A stretch of 64,000 nt of DNA from Planctomycetota bacterium (GCA_029259945.1 JAJDEF010000022.1:186001-250000), one strand, 5' to 3'. Positions 55,610 to 64,000 are shown, counted from the first letter of the stretch. Notes: generated from the letters alone by a model not told the origin. Made by a program: numbers and translations.

Positions 55610-56800
55610 TCAACTCTGGCTCAGGCGTTTCTTTGGGGCCTCGTAGAGCTGCTCGTGGGTTTCTTGCAACCAGCCGGGAATTTGCTCGGCGAACGGAGAG
55701 TTTTTTAATGCTTCGGTAAGGTCAAGTTTGCTGGAATGCGCTGCGTTCAGCCCGGGGAACCAATGGCTGCCGTTGCCTAATAGGTTGTAGCGCATTTTTC
55801 CGTATTCAACCATATCGAAGGCGAGTACCAGATTTCGTAGCCATAGCATGACTGGGATGTTCATGTAGCCGGGGGCATCTTCCCACCTGGGTAAACCTTC
55901 GGCGTAGCGCTCGGCCAAATCTTTTCCGACTGCCTCAACCATCGCTGATTGCAATCGTTCGAGTATGGGAGGCAATATTTCTTCGACTTGATCGATGTAG
56001 GGCAGCGCAGACATTTGCAAATCAAAATCGCTCGGACACGCGGCCCCCAGACTTAGCGTATGGACTTCGGGCCTAGCTAGACAAAATAACGAATTAAATA
56101 CCAAGGGGTGCAACGGCTTGCAAAGTTCCACCAGCTTTTCCGACGGTCGGTAGAGTATCCCCCCTTTGTTGGCGGGGCTGATGATGAACACGCCCATGTC
56201 GCGCTCGGCTGCCGCTTCGACAGCAGACCAGTTTTGCTGATTGATGTAATACCAGTGCAAATTCACATAGTCGAATCCGCCATCCTCTTCGTGCCGAATG
56301 GCATCCAAGATCATCTCAGTGGGCGCATGGGTCGAAAAACCAACGTGACGAACCAAACCCTCTGCCTGTAATTCGCGTGCAACCGCCAGACAACCTCCCT
56401 TGCGGACGGCGTGCCAAAGCAGCTCGTGCGTATTGAGCCCATGCAGTGCAAACAGGTCGACGTAGTCTAGCTGCAGCCGATCAAGCGACTCGTAAAACTT
56501 CTGCCGAAACTGCTTAGGATCGGCTTCCGGTTCGAGCTTAGTTTGGATGATGAATTCGTCCCTGGGCAGCTTGGGCAGCACCAAGCCCAGTTGTCGCTCG
56601 GAGGAACCATAGCCGCGAGCGGTCTCGATGTGGTTGATCCCCAACTCGATCGACCGCCGGATGGTTGCTTCTAAATTGGCTTGATTCGCGGGCGGAACTT
56701 CGGCAAGTGGCACATCCTGCCACTTGTATTGATAGCGCATCCCGCCACAACTAAAGGCGGGCATCGAGAGTTCAGTGCGGCCAAATCGTCGATAATGCAT
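55610..56800 (-). CDS. aldo/keto reductase
   Basis: A 396-aa member of the NADPH-dependent aldo-keto reductase superfamily. The TIM-barrel start is [20 protein letters not shown]. The tetrad Tyr is in [16 protein letters not shown] (about residue 58-73), Lys in [12 protein letters not shown] (about 85), and His in [17 protein letters not shown] (about 120). Residues beyond about 290 are longer than usual and lack the Fe-S Cys cluster found in some relatives. The substrate is unknown. It lies immediately downstream of the DUF6807-DUF1080 gene, about 50 bases away, and may work with it on a sugar. Confidence 0.85.
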   Translation of the reverse strand: MHYRRFGRTELSMPAFSCGGMRYQYKWQDVPLAEVPPANQANLEATIRRSIELGINHIETARGYGSSERQLGLVLPKLPRDEFIIQTKLEPEADPKQFRQKFYESLDRLQLDYVDLFALHGLNTHELLWHAVRKGGCLAVARELQAEGLVRHVGFSTHAPTEMILDAIRHEEDGGFDYVNLHWYYINQQNWSAVEAAAERDMGVFIISPANKGGILYRPSEKLVELCKPLHPLVFNSLFCLARPEVHTLSLGAACPSDFDLQMSALPYIDQVEEILPPILERLQSAMVEAVGKDLAERYAEGLPRWEDAPGYMNIPVMLWLRNLVLAFDMVEYGKMRYNLLGNGSHWFPGLNAAHSSKLDLTEALKNSPFAEQIPGWLQETHEQLYEAPKKRLSQS

Positions 56801-56850
56801 TGCTTTTGTATACGAATTTCAACTACAACGGACAAGCGGTGAAAGAAAAG

Positions 56851-58518
56851 TTACGGCAACTCACGAATGAAAATATTTTTAAACCATAGTTTTCCGTCAT
56901 GCTTCTGCAACTCGATTTGTCCCGTCGAAAAAGGAGGCTGGTCGGGTTGCCAATAGTTCTCCATCACCACGTTGTCGACGACTAACTGTCCATTGAGTTT
57001 CACTGTCACTTGGTCGTCAACCATCTTGATCGAGAAGGCATTCCACTCGTCTGCTGGGTGATCCGCTTTGACCAAAGGGAAACGTTCGTGTTTTTGGTTG
57101 TTCCAAAGCGAGCCTGACCCTTTTTGGGCCCCGTGCTTAAACAACTCCTCATACTCCGTATCCCAAATCTGCACCTGCGGCATTGATCGAAGGTAGATGC
57201 CACTATCGCCCTTCGGTTCGATCTTCCAATCAACCATTAGTACGAAATTGCGATACTCTTTAGTCGAACAAATATTTGCGCCATCGGGCGAGCCGTCGTA
57301 GACCAACTCGCCATCTACCACCAACCAATGCTCTCGCATGAGAGTATCTGCAGCAGCTTGATCTGCCGCACGCTTCTCGTCGGAGATCTCTTCTGCGCGT
57401 GTCACAGGATTGCCAACCAATCCTTTCCAGTCCGAAAGATCTTTGCCATTGAACAACGCGACAAAACCTTCGGGAGCGACGTTGTTTGCATCGTGACTTA
57501 CTCCCGCAAACTCGTTGGAAAGTGCCGTACACTCATCAACCGTCATCTCGCCTTCTTGCAACCAAAGCTGATATCGCACCACAAGCGGGTCTTCGGGGGT
57601 CACGTCGGCGACAAAATACGAACCAAACCGACCATAGTCGCGTTCGCCATAGCGGGCTGGCTTGGGATTTGTAGGATGATCGAGGTACAAGGCGGTGTAA
57701 CGCTTACCCCTGACGACAAAACTCATTGCGTTCCAGGGGCGATTCGTACATTCAGAGTTCATCGGCTCCGCCGGCCCACCGGGATTCCAATTTCGAGTCT
57801 CGCCCAGCTTGCCCTTGCCGTCGGTGCGAAGGTAATAGGTTTTTTCGGCACCGTTGGCAACGACTTCAGGGGTAGATCGGAATTGAAACCCGGCATGCTG
57901 CGGGTCACCATCAAGATGAATCGTTCCGCCGGTGGCTGATTTTAAGGTGGAGGTAAATTCGATCAAAGTTCCTGCAGGACGCACCCATGCCGTCAGTTCA
58001 CGCTCTTCATTCGCGAAAACTTTTCCGTCGCGACCCACCCAGTGAATCGCCACGTGGTGGCTGCCAAAATTGTCGCCCGTCTTTTGCGATAGTATTTCGA
58101 CATGTTGCTGTGAGTCTCCGTCGCCACCATACCAAGTGTTGGCCTTTTGCTCGTTGCCGTAAGTGATGAGCTTAAATCCATAGAACAATCCGCGGTGATG
58201 CGGATAGAGCACTTCGGCGGAGTATTCCGATTCGCCGGCTGGACCACCGGTTACTAACTGCTTACCCGACGGATCGAACAAATGATGAAACACCTTGTAC
58301 GTTTCAAATCGACTCTGCTCGGTCGTTTCATCCAGCGTCCGATACATGTAACGAAGCACCGGTCGATCTCCGAGACGCAACTCGGTGTACCTACCGGGCA
58401 CATCGTGCCATGCCATGCTTGCAGTATTTTCGGGGGGCGTAGCGTATACGAAGGGCGTTACCAATTGGGCAAGCAAAGTGAGAATTGCCAAACGGGAACG
58501 GACGAAGCATTTGTTCAT
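56851..58518 (-). CDS. exported DUF6807 - DUF1080 (3-keto-disaccharide hydrolase-type) fusion
   Basis: A signal peptide (LAILTLLAQLVTPFVYA) is followed by a DUF6807/PmoA-like domain (about residues 40-345; LRLGDRPVLRYMYRTLD, LYPHHRGLFYGFK, GLFYGF and GEREYGRFGSYF-like segments, here GERDYGRFGSYF). A DUF1080 beta-jellyroll follows (about 355-555; GFVALFNGKDLSDWKG, NFVLMVDWKIEPKGDSGIYLRS, FSTGQIELQKHDGKLWFKNIFIREL). DUF1080 is found in hydrolases of 3-keto sugars and is highly expanded in planctomycetes. The catalytic role of the first domain is not established. It sits next to an aldo/keto reductase gene, downstream. Confidence 0.86.
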   Translation of the reverse strand: MNKCFVRSRLAILTLLAQLVTPFVYATPPENTASMAWHDVPGRYTELRLGDRPVLRYMYRTLDETTEQSRFETYKVFHHLFDPSGKQLVTGGPAGESEYSAEVLYPHHRGLFYGFKLITYGNEQKANTWYGGDGDSQQHVEILSQKTGDNFGSHHVAIHWVGRDGKVFANEERELTAWVRPAGTLIEFTSTLKSATGGTIHLDGDPQHAGFQFRSTPEVVANGAEKTYYLRTDGKGKLGETRNWNPGGPAEPMNSECTNRPWNAMSFVVRGKRYTALYLDHPTNPKPARYGERDYGRFGSYFVADVTPEDPLVVRYQLWLQEGEMTVDECTALSNEFAGVSHDANNVAPEGFVALFNGKDLSDWKGLVGNPVTRAEEISDEKRAADQAAADTLMREHWLVVDGELVYDGSPDGANICSTKEYRNFVLMVDWKIEPKGDSGIYLRSMPQVQIWDTEYEELFKHGAQKGSGSLWNNQKHERFPLVKADHPADEWNAFSIKMVDDQVTVKLNGQLVVDNVVMENYWQPDQPPFSTGQIELQKHDGKLWFKNIFIRELP

Positions 58519-58541
58519 CGGGTTAGCCCTTAGCCAAAAAA

Positions 58542-58612
58542 GGTGGGTAAACCTGCCGGCGTGTTAATCCAATGCAATGTTGACCACTCACTCGCCAGCA
58601 GGTTTACCCACC
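58542..58612. repeat. 20-bp inverted repeat, one mismatch
   Basis: GGTGGGTAAACCTGCCGGCG at 58542-58561 pairs with CGCCAGCAGGTTTACCCACC at 58593-58612, one mismatch, with a 31-base loop. It lies between pfkA and the DUF6807-DUF1080 gene. It is unrelated in sequence to the repeat at 22028. Confidence 0.8.
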
Positions 58613-58635
58613 CTACGAGAAAACTAGCAAAAAGA

Positions 58636-58673
58636 AAAGCAGCCGCTGAACACGATTGTCCGGCGGCTGCTTT
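58636..58673 (-). terminator. intrinsic terminator of pfkA
   Basis: AAAGCAGCCGC (58636-58646) and GCGGCTGCTTT (58663-58673) form an 11-bp perfect stem. On the minus strand it is followed by TTTTCTTTTTG, a good U-run. It lies 29 bases beyond the pfkA stop. Confidence 0.85.
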
Positions 58674-58701
58674 GCGTCTATGTATTTTTACTGAAGCGAG
58701 T

Positions 58702-59916
58702 TTAGGACAATGCCTCCTCAGCAGCGGCTTCAGCGATATCAAGCGTAAACTCGGCATCGAGTTCCACATCGCTCGAGGTGGCCACTGGCTCCGATTCGAG
58801 TTCAACTTGGGCTGTAAATGGGCTCTCGTCGGTGCGACCATCGCCAAAGCTCACCCCCAAAGCGCGTGCCGCTTGCACCGCGGAACCATTAGCATCGACT
58901 TGTCGAAGTTGATTGACCGCTTCGATGATCGGCACACTTTCAATTTCTGGTGGGTGGTAGCAAACCATTTCGCCAAATCGGCCTTCCACCACAAGGCGAA
59001 CCGCATGGGCTCCATACTGAGTGGCCAAAACACGATCGAAAGTGGTCGGCGCCCCGCCACGCTGCAAGTGCCCGAGCACAGAGGTACGAGTTTCTCGGTG
59101 CAATCGGCTCTCAATTTCCTCTGCCACCATCTGGCCAATCCCGCCCAAACGAGCTTGTGCTCCCGACCGTTCAGAACCCACATTGCCACCCTCTGGAAGC
59201 TCGGCCCCTTCGGCAACCACTACCAGCGTAAATCGCTTGCCGTGGCTTTCGCGGTCGAGAATCTTGTGGCAAACACTCTCGTAGGTCCAAGGAATTTCTG
59301 GAATCAGAATCACGTCGCCACCGCCTGCGATCCCCGCATGCAGGGCAATCCAGCCTGCATGGCGGCCCATGACTTCAAGCACCATAATGCGCTCGTGACT
59401 AGCGGCCGTGGTATGAAGTCGGTCGAGAGCATTCGTGGCACACTCAATCGCACTATCAAAACCAAATGTAAACGCGGTGGCCGAGAGGTCGTTGTCGATG
59501 GTTTTCGGCACCCCAACAACAGGGATGCCGTATTCATGAAATTGCTGCGCCACGGCCAGCGAACCGTCGCCGCCCACGCAGACCAATCCTTCGATGCCAA
59601 GTTGATCGATAGTTGTTTTCACGCCTTCGAGCAATTCAGGGTCAAGCTCAACACGATCGGCGACGCCAACCGTTGCAGCAAAGCGTCCCTTGTTGGTCGA
59701 ACCAAGAATCGTGCCGCCTTCATTCAGAATACCGGTAGTGTTTTTGTGCGTCAGCGTAATGTATCGCACGGGATCGTAAAGGCCTTCGTAACCCTTAAGA
59801 AATCCAACACAATCGTAGCCCAATTGGACCGAAGTTTTCACGACACCGCGAATCACGGCATTCAAGCCGGGACAGTCTCCGCCGCTGGTGAGAATCCCAA
59901 TACGTTTTTTCGACAT
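58702..59916 (-). CDS. pfkA: 6-phosphofructokinase
   Basis: Phosphorylates fructose 6-phosphate. The P-loop is GILTSGGDCPGLNAVIRG. The phosphoryl-donor loop GGDGSLAVAQ has Gly at the key site (ATP-type, not the Asp of PPi enzymes). The active-site loop is PKTIDNDLSATAFTFGFDSA, with Lys where most ATP enzymes have Gly. Gly-Lys is the group-III ATP-PFK combination. MGRHAGWIALHAGIA and RTSVLGHLQRGG are also canonical. About 50 acidic residues extend beyond the usual end (residues 352-404). AAGGA lies nine bases before the ATG. Confidence 0.94.
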   Translation of the reverse strand: MSKKRIGILTSGGDCPGLNAVIRGVVKTSVQLGYDCVGFLKGYEGLYDPVRYITLTHKNTTGILNEGGTILGSTNKGRFAATVGVADRVELDPELLEGVKTTIDQLGIEGLVCVGGDGSLAVAQQFHEYGIPVVGVPKTIDNDLSATAFTFGFDSAIECATNALDRLHTTAASHERIMVLEVMGRHAGWIALHAGIAGGGDVILIPEIPWTYESVCHKILDRESHGKRFTLVVVAEGAELPEGGNVGSERSGAQARLGGIGQMVAEEIESRLHRETRTSVLGHLQRGGAPTTFDRVLATQYGAHAVRLVVEGRFGEMVCYHPPEIESVPIIEAVNQLRQVDANGSAVQAARALGVSFGDGRTDESPFTAQVELESEPVATSSDVELDAEFTLDIAEAAAEEALS

Positions 59917-60077
59917 GACGTTCGACTTCCTTCAAAATGGTGTGAACAAGGGCGTATTTCCTACAAGCATAGGCCGTAGATAGTGCCCTCTTGCCCAGCC
60001 GTGTTCCTAGGAAATAGGAAACCTGGGTCTGGAAATGACGCCGAGAAGGTCGCCATCCGCTACCTTCGACACCATCG

Positions 60078-60839
60078 TTATGATCGAACGTTTCGATCAG
60101 CCGCTTCTTCGCGTCGAAAAATCAGCGAAGCTCTATGAATCGCAAGCCGAAAAAGCACGAGAGCGGCCCCAAAAATTTCGGCGGCGTTGATTTTCGACTC
60201 ACCTGCCTGGCGATTAGAAAACAGGATAGGCACTTCGGCGAACCGTGCACCGAGAAGGTCTAAGCGGAAGAGAATTTCTTCGAGGTAGGCGTATCCCGAC
60301 GCATGAATATCGTCCCACTTCACACGTTTAAGAAGACTCGTCGTGTACAAACGATAGTTGCTACTGCAATCTTGGACGGGAACTCCCAGCAACCAATTCG
60401 CAGCAAAATTGATTGCTCGACTAGCCATCCGACGATGCAACGGCCAACCTTCGATCTTGCCGCCTGGACAATAACGCGAGCCAATCACCACGTCGGCATG
60501 GCGAGCCGCGTCGAGAATTTGCGGTAAAACATCTGGCGGATGACTCCAATCGGCGTCTAGCGTAATTAATGCCTCGACCTCACGTTCGATGGCCAACTGC
60601 ATGGCGTCACGTAAGGCAGACCCCAAACCCATCTTGCGAGGTCGATGGATGCAAGAAAACCAGGAGGCTTGAGCTGCCTTCTTTTCACACCACTGGCCCG
60701 TACCATCGGGCGAATTGTCGTCGATGACAACGACACTCGCATGCGGCAATCGAAGATGAACTTCCCCGACCAGCGAAGGCAAGTTGTCGATCTCGTTGTA
60801 AGTCGCCAACGCGACAAGAATCGACTCTGTTTGAGCCAT
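60078..60839 (-). CDS. family 2 glycosyltransferase, dolichol-phosphate mannosyltransferase-like
   Basis: A 253-aa GT-A fold enzyme. The nucleotide-sugar start is VALATYNEIDNLPSLVGEV and the first Asp pair is VVVIDDNSPDGTGQW (about residue 37-50). The DxD-type motif is ALITLDADWSHPPDVLP (about 95). The GSRYCPGGKIEGWPLHRRMAS segment and the late QDCSSNYRLY are those of polyprenol-phosphate mannose/glucose synthases. It lacks a C-terminal membrane domain. Likely makes polyprenyl-phosphate sugar donors for surface glycans; donor unknown. Confidence 0.88.
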   Translation of the reverse strand: MAQTESILVALATYNEIDNLPSLVGEVHLRLPHASVVVIDDNSPDGTGQWCEKKAAQASWFSCIHRPRKMGLGSALRDAMQLAIEREVEALITLDADWSHPPDVLPQILDAARHADVVIGSRYCPGGKIEGWPLHRRMASRAINFAANWLLGVPVQDCSSNYRLYTTSLLKRVKWDDIHASGYAYLEEILFRLDLLGARFAEVPILFSNRQAGESKINAAEIFGAALVLFRLAIHRASLIFRREEAADRNVRS

Positions 60840-60883
60840 GATGAAATCGAATGGGTGAGCTAAAAAGCTTAACGGGAGTATTT

Positions 60884-61048
60884 ACCACGAAGACACGGAG
60901 GGCACAGAGAGGAAACTAAAATTAAAGGATTGCTGTTGGTTCTGGTAGATCACCTAGTCGCTTCAAGGTTGTAATTTCCTGGGTTTGGCCGAGCTCTCTA
61001 TTCAAAAAAACAACTTCCGAAACTCTGTGTCCTCCGTGTCTCCGTGGT
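60884..61048. repeat. 26-bp imperfect inverted repeat flanking a 113-base interval
   Basis: The left arm at 60884-60909 begins ACCACGAAGACACGGAGG. The right arm at 61023-61048 ends CCTCCGTGTCTCCGTGGT. They are reverse complements except at two of 26 positions. It fills most of the gap between the leftward GT2 and ExeA-like genes. The words 'CACGGAGACACGGAGG' resemble repeats commonly seen between genes in planctomycete genomes; that is from memory. Confidence 0.75.
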
Positions 61049-61084
61049 GCATTCAAAAATAGGAAAAGTTATTTTAAACTATTT

Positions 61085-62560
61085 CTATCCAAAACGCTTG
61101 GGGTTCTCGCCAGACTCTAGGCTACTAAAAAGCTGACGAAACTGCCCGCCCGAGACAATTTCAGCTTTCGAGCCTCGTTCGTCTTCGACGACCAAGAGTT
61201 GACCCGCATCGGTTGGGGGCAGCGTTTCTGTAGGTACTCGCGCGGTGTCGACCGATTCAACGGACTGCACCTGCTCAGCTGCTGCCTGCTGCTCAATCAC
61301 CACCGATTCTTGAACGCTATCTGCGACTGCAAACTCTTCGACCACCTCACATTGCTTCAACTGCCCCGCAAACGAAGCATCCTCTTGATTGAATACGCGT
61401 TGCGCAGACTCGAACAACTGGGTTTCAAACTTGCCATAGCCATTCAATACGACTTCTTCAGTGTCGAATGGTTCGTCAAACGGATTGCTAGAGACCGGCT
61501 CTACAGCCGTGTTGAGTTGAGACTCAAGTTGGTGAAGCTGCTCCAGCAACAGCTCCGTGACATCCACCGTTTCGACACCTTGCTCTTCGAGAGATGAATG
61601 GGATGTTGTCATGGGAATCGAAGCAGGCAGGTCATCCTCTTCGGTCTCTTCGCAAATGGGTTCCTCGCTGAAATGACTTTCGCCATCCAGCTCGCCAAAC
61701 TCAACTGCCGAAGCGGTCGTTTCGACCGTGTCACGATTCCAAGGTGCTGGAAGCTGTTGCAACTCTGACCAAGCTTGCTGCACAATCGCCTCGTCCAGCG
61801 GCGCGTAACCCGTTTCATTTGCCATCCACAACAGTTGATCGCCCAATTGATTGATCAACCGTGGGACACCGTCGGTCGTCGCAAACATCGCTTCAAGACC
61901 ATCGGAAGTAAACAACTGATCGGGCTTGCCACCAGCCGCAGCGACTTGGGCTCGAACATATTGAAATGTCTCTTCGCGCCCAAAGGCGGATAGGTAACTA
62001 CGCGAAGAAACGCGTTGGCTAAAGACCTCGAGTTTCGGTTCGGCAAAGCGCTCCTCTAAATTGGCGCTGCCAAACAACACCAAGTTCACAAGCAACTGGC
62101 CTTTGTCAAATACGTTGGTCAAAACACGCAGCTCTTCTAACAATCGCAGCGGCAGCGACTCGGCTTCGTCCACCAATAGCAAAATCGGACGGGCTGCCCC
62201 TTCTTGTGGTTTCAGATAGCTTAAAAGCGAAAGTCGAAGTTCGCCTTCATCTAAGCCGCGAAATGGCAGCCCGATTTCAAACAAGAGCGTTTGCAACAGC
62301 GCCCGACGCGAACATAATTGTGCGCCTGCCAAGATGACCGTACAACACTGAGCGCGAAATTGACTGGCTAGGACTTCGAGCAATAATGTCTTCCCGATGC
62401 CTGCCGCACCAATGACGAGTGCGGGACCTTCGCCGCGCTCGATACATCGCGTCAATCGTCGACGTGCTTCTTCAACGACCCCAGCGGGGAAATAGCGGTT
62501 GGGATCGGGGGCAGCCACGAACGCACGAGGCAAAGAGTCATTCGGAAATTGGTCGGTCAT
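61085..62560 (-). CDS. ExeA/GspA-like AAA ATPase
   Basis: A 491-aa protein. The N-terminal 270 residues are an AAA ATPase of the ExeA/GspA type, with Walker A GAAGIGKTLLLEVLASQF (about residue 51-58) and Walker B PILLLVDEAESLPLRLLEEL. A sensor region GSANLEERFAE and a lid GVPRLINQLGDQLLW (about 240-255) follow. The remaining 220 residues are acidic and Glu/Gln/Val-rich with no membrane segment and no peptidoglycan-binding domain. ExeA proteins help to insert secretins; here the secretin block lies 50 kb away. A role in DNA or envelope processes is equally open. Confidence 0.8.
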   Translation of the reverse strand: MTDQFPNDSLPRAFVAAPDPNRYFPAGVVEEARRRLTRCIERGEGPALVIGAAGIGKTLLLEVLASQFRAQCCTVILAGAQLCSRRALLQTLLFEIGLPFRGLDEGELRLSLLSYLKPQEGAARPILLLVDEAESLPLRLLEELRVLTNVFDKGQLLVNLVLFGSANLEERFAEPKLEVFSQRVSSRSYLSAFGREETFQYVRAQVAAAGGKPDQLFTSDGLEAMFATTDGVPRLINQLGDQLLWMANETGYAPLDEAIVQQAWSELQQLPAPWNRDTVETTASAVEFGELDGESHFSEEPICEETEEDDLPASIPMTTSHSSLEEQGVETVDVTELLLEQLHQLESQLNTAVEPVSSNPFDEPFDTEEVVLNGYGKFETQLFESAQRVFNQEDASFAGQLKQCEVVEEFAVADSVQESVVIEQQAAAEQVQSVESVDTARVPTETLPPTDAGQLLVVEDERGSKAEIVSGGQFRQLFSSLESGENPKRFG

Positions 62561-62768
62561 GGGCGGGGCTTCCTGGGGGATCGCCTACAATAATGAGTTT
62601 CTCAACAGTGACCGCACACGGCGCAAACGTGCAGCCCCAGGCCATTTCGGCCTCTATCGTCTTCAATCGGCAATCCGAGAGGGCTGCTTCAAACTCAACG
62701 GCCAAATGCTGGCAGGTTGACTGACTAGCCGGTAGACGAACAATTAGAAATCTCGCCCCTTTCGTCAT
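62538..62768 (-). CDS. possible small protein overlapping the ExeA-like gene
   Basis: A 76-codon frame from ATG 62768 that ends 23 bases inside the ExeA-like gene. It reads GARFLIVRLPASQSTCQHLAV and later CAVTVEKLIIVGDPPG. It is co-oriented and would be first in that operon. The hydrophobic-charged pattern looks protein-like, but no ribosome-binding site and no family are evident. Its upstream end crosses the trpF start region on the other strand. Confidence 0.3.
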   Translation of the reverse strand: MTKGARFLIVRLPASQSTCQHLAVEFEAALSDCRLKTIEAEMAWGCTFAPCAVTVEKLIIVGDPPGSPAHDRPISE

Positions 62769-62791
62769 TCTTGACCAAGAAGGTTTTTCTG

Positions 62792-63457
62792 GTGTTTCGT
62801 ATCAAAATTTGTGGAATTACCTCGCCCGAGGATGCACTCTCGGCAGTGAACTTGGGCGCAGATGCGATTGGGCTTAATTTCTATGAACCAAGCCCTCGGT
62901 TCGTTTCCCTCGAGATGGCTGCCAAGATTGCAACGGAAGTAGTCGACTCCGTGCGGAAAATCGGCGTCTTTGTCAACGCAGACCCTTCGACCATCCAAAC
63001 CGCATGCGATGCGGCCAGACTTGATGGGGTGCAGCTCCATGGTGATGAATTGCCAGAATTTGCAGCCAGACCCTTCGGCTGCTCGGTGATTCGTGTCCGA
63101 CGACTTGATCCACAGGGAATTGCCGCGATTAAAGATGACCTAAGTGCATGCCAAACCGCAGGTCGACTTCCCGATGCAGTGCTTTTGGATGCAATGACCG
63201 CGGGCCAATACGGCGGTACGGGAGAGACAGTTTCGTGGCCCGGGTTGGTGGACTACCAAAAATGGCTCGGTGGTGTACCGCTGATTCTTGCCGGGGGGCT
63301 CACTCCAGAAAATGTTGCCGAAGCCATTCGCACCGTTTGCCCCGATGGGGTCGATGTCGCCAGCGGAGTCGAAAGCTCCAAAGGCGTGAAAGACATCTCA
63401 AAGGTGCAGGCATTTATCACGGAGGCTCAAGCTGCATTCGATGAGATTCGCCCCTAG
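62792..63457 (+). CDS. trpF: phosphoribosylanthranilate isomerase
   Basis: Tryptophan pathway enzyme (Amadori rearrangement). GTG 62792 has AAGAAGG eight bases upstream; TTG 62771 is a weaker start. The product, 221 aa, has VFRIKICGITSPEDAL (Cys catalytic, about residue 6), GADAIGLNFYEPSPRFV, VGVFVN-like IGVFVNADP, VQLHGDE, LDAMTAGQYGGTGETVSW (catalytic Asp near 130), and ILAGGLTPENVAEA with SGVESSKGVKD. This is a complete TIM barrel. No other trp gene is adjacent. Confidence 0.95.
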   Translation: MFRIKICGITSPEDALSAVNLGADAIGLNFYEPSPRFVSLEMAAKIATEVVDSVRKIGVFVNADPSTIQTACDAARLDGVQLHGDELPEFAARPFGCSVIRVRRLDPQGIAAIKDDLSACQTAGRLPDAVLLDAMTAGQYGGTGETVSWPGLVDYQKWLGGVPLILAGGLTPENVAEAIRTVCPDGVDVASGVESSKGVKDISKVQAFITEAQAAFDEIRP

Positions 63458-63609
63458 ACGCCGCCTTGCTTTTACGGCCTAGAACAGGTTAAAATCGGCA
63501 CAATCATTAGATTCGTTAACTCGGCTGTCGGGCACCGTTGCTCGTCGGCTTGGCAATATCGCGCCACTGCAATTTCTACGTACCCCCTCAGAATGACAGG
63601 AGCCCCATC

Positions 63610-64000
63610 GTGGCCCAAGTTGAAACACGACTTCCTTACAAAGTAGTTGACTGTACCCCCCAAGAATTTGAACGGCTTGCCGACTGGGGACGCAAAGAGA
63701 TCGATCTGGCCGAGAACGAAATGCCCGGCCTGATGGCGCTTCGCGAGAAGTATGGCCAGTCGAAGCCGCTGGCCGGCTCTTGCATTTCCGGCTGTCTGCA
63801 CATGACCATCCAGACGGCAGTGCTCATCGAAACGCTTGTCGAGCTGGGTGCCGAAGTCACTTGGAGCAGCTGCAATATTTTTTCAACGCAGGATCATGCC
63901 GCCTGTGCGATCGCCAGAGCAGGCGTTCCTGTCTACGCTTGGAAGGGCATGAACGACGAAGAGTTCGATTGGTGTATCGAGCAGACGTTGTTCTTCCCCT
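63610..64000 (+). CDS. ahcY: adenosylhomocysteinase, N-terminal part (runs off the window)
   Basis: From GTG 63610, with AGGAG about eight bases upstream, the protein reads [20 protein letters not shown], then [60 protein letters not shown] and [20 protein letters not shown]. These are the start of S-adenosylhomocysteine hydrolase, which splits the product of methyl-transfer reactions. About 130 of its expected 430-450 residues are inside the window. I saw no recognisable SAH riboswitch in the 150 bases upstream. Confidence 0.95.
   Translation, partial: MAQVETRLPYKVVDCTPQEFERLADWGRKEIDLAENEMPGLMALREKYGQSKPLAGSCISGCLHMTIQTAVLIETLVELGAEVTWSSCNIFSTQDHAACAIARAGVPVYAWKGMNDEEFDWCIEQTLFFP

Noticed and set aside
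58543..59979. 478-codon open frame on the plus strand antisense to pfkA
   Set aside because: PfkA in the other strand has every conserved motif; this frame has no recognisable domain and is an antisense shadow.
63458..63609. Possible SAH or SAM riboswitch before ahcY
   Set aside because: I looked for the conserved SAH-riboswitch core and found no convincing match or pseudoknot pairing by eye; a covariance search would settle it.

Overview
The window looks like a chromosomal segment of a planctomycete, probably a member of the Pirellulales. Three sequence features point there. Two large exported proteins start with planctomycete-type 'LEP/LEALE' leader motifs (RLLRLEALEDRRMLA and FEQLEPRLLLA). 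Three proteins carry PEP-CTERM sorting tails, and two carry dockerin-like Asp/Asn calcium loops. There is also a DUF6807-DUF1080 fusion and an orphan mraZ outside any dcw cluster. Assignments rest on reading motifs; no database search was run.

Layout. 1-113: start of cmk, reading left. 560-10555: a rightward type IV pilus / type II secretion-like block: a PilM fusion, two single-TM proteins with Gly/Met/Arg-rich tracts, and a large secretin. 10584-15275: a DUF423 membrane protein, an ECF sigma factor, a c-type cytochrome and a phosphohexomutase. 15350-20488: surface proteins, namely a beta-helix/dockerin gene broken by one frameshift and, divergent from it, two tandem PEP-CTERM paralogues. 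20571-24226: a short UvrC, a perfect 30-bp inverted repeat, a ketoacyl synthase and mraZ. 24426-34027: mostly leftward housekeeping genes (ppk1, a Dabb protein, ftsH, a YwqK/MORN protein, glgC, leuS).

34259-38703: a rightward aspartate-family cluster: homoserine dehydrogenase, an ApgM-type mutase that may be the homoserine kinase, and an aspartokinase with a duplicated ACT pair. 38840-41736: a secreted hypothetical, recJ, and rpmG (58 aa) preceded by a three-hairpin leader. 42061-47064: a prenyltransferase-repeat membrane protein, a toxin-antitoxin pair, an enoyl-CoA hydratase and a primary-type sigma factor. 47213-52495: a PEP-CTERM protein and a large G8-domain surface protein. 52606-64000: tRNA(CAT), acsA, a methyltransferase, an aldo-keto reductase, the DUF6807-DUF1080 protein, pfkA, a GT2 glycosyltransferase, an ExeA-like ATPase, trpF and the start of ahcY.

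The genes are mainly ordinary metabolism interleaved with cell-envelope and export functions. I see no phage, transposase, integrase or CRISPR. The items most worth a second look are the rpmG leader RNA, the hom/apgM/lysC cluster, the pilus block with its low-complexity inner-membrane partners, the frameshifted surface gene, the DNA-level conservation of the PEP-CTERM tails, and three unrelated inverted-repeat elements between genes.
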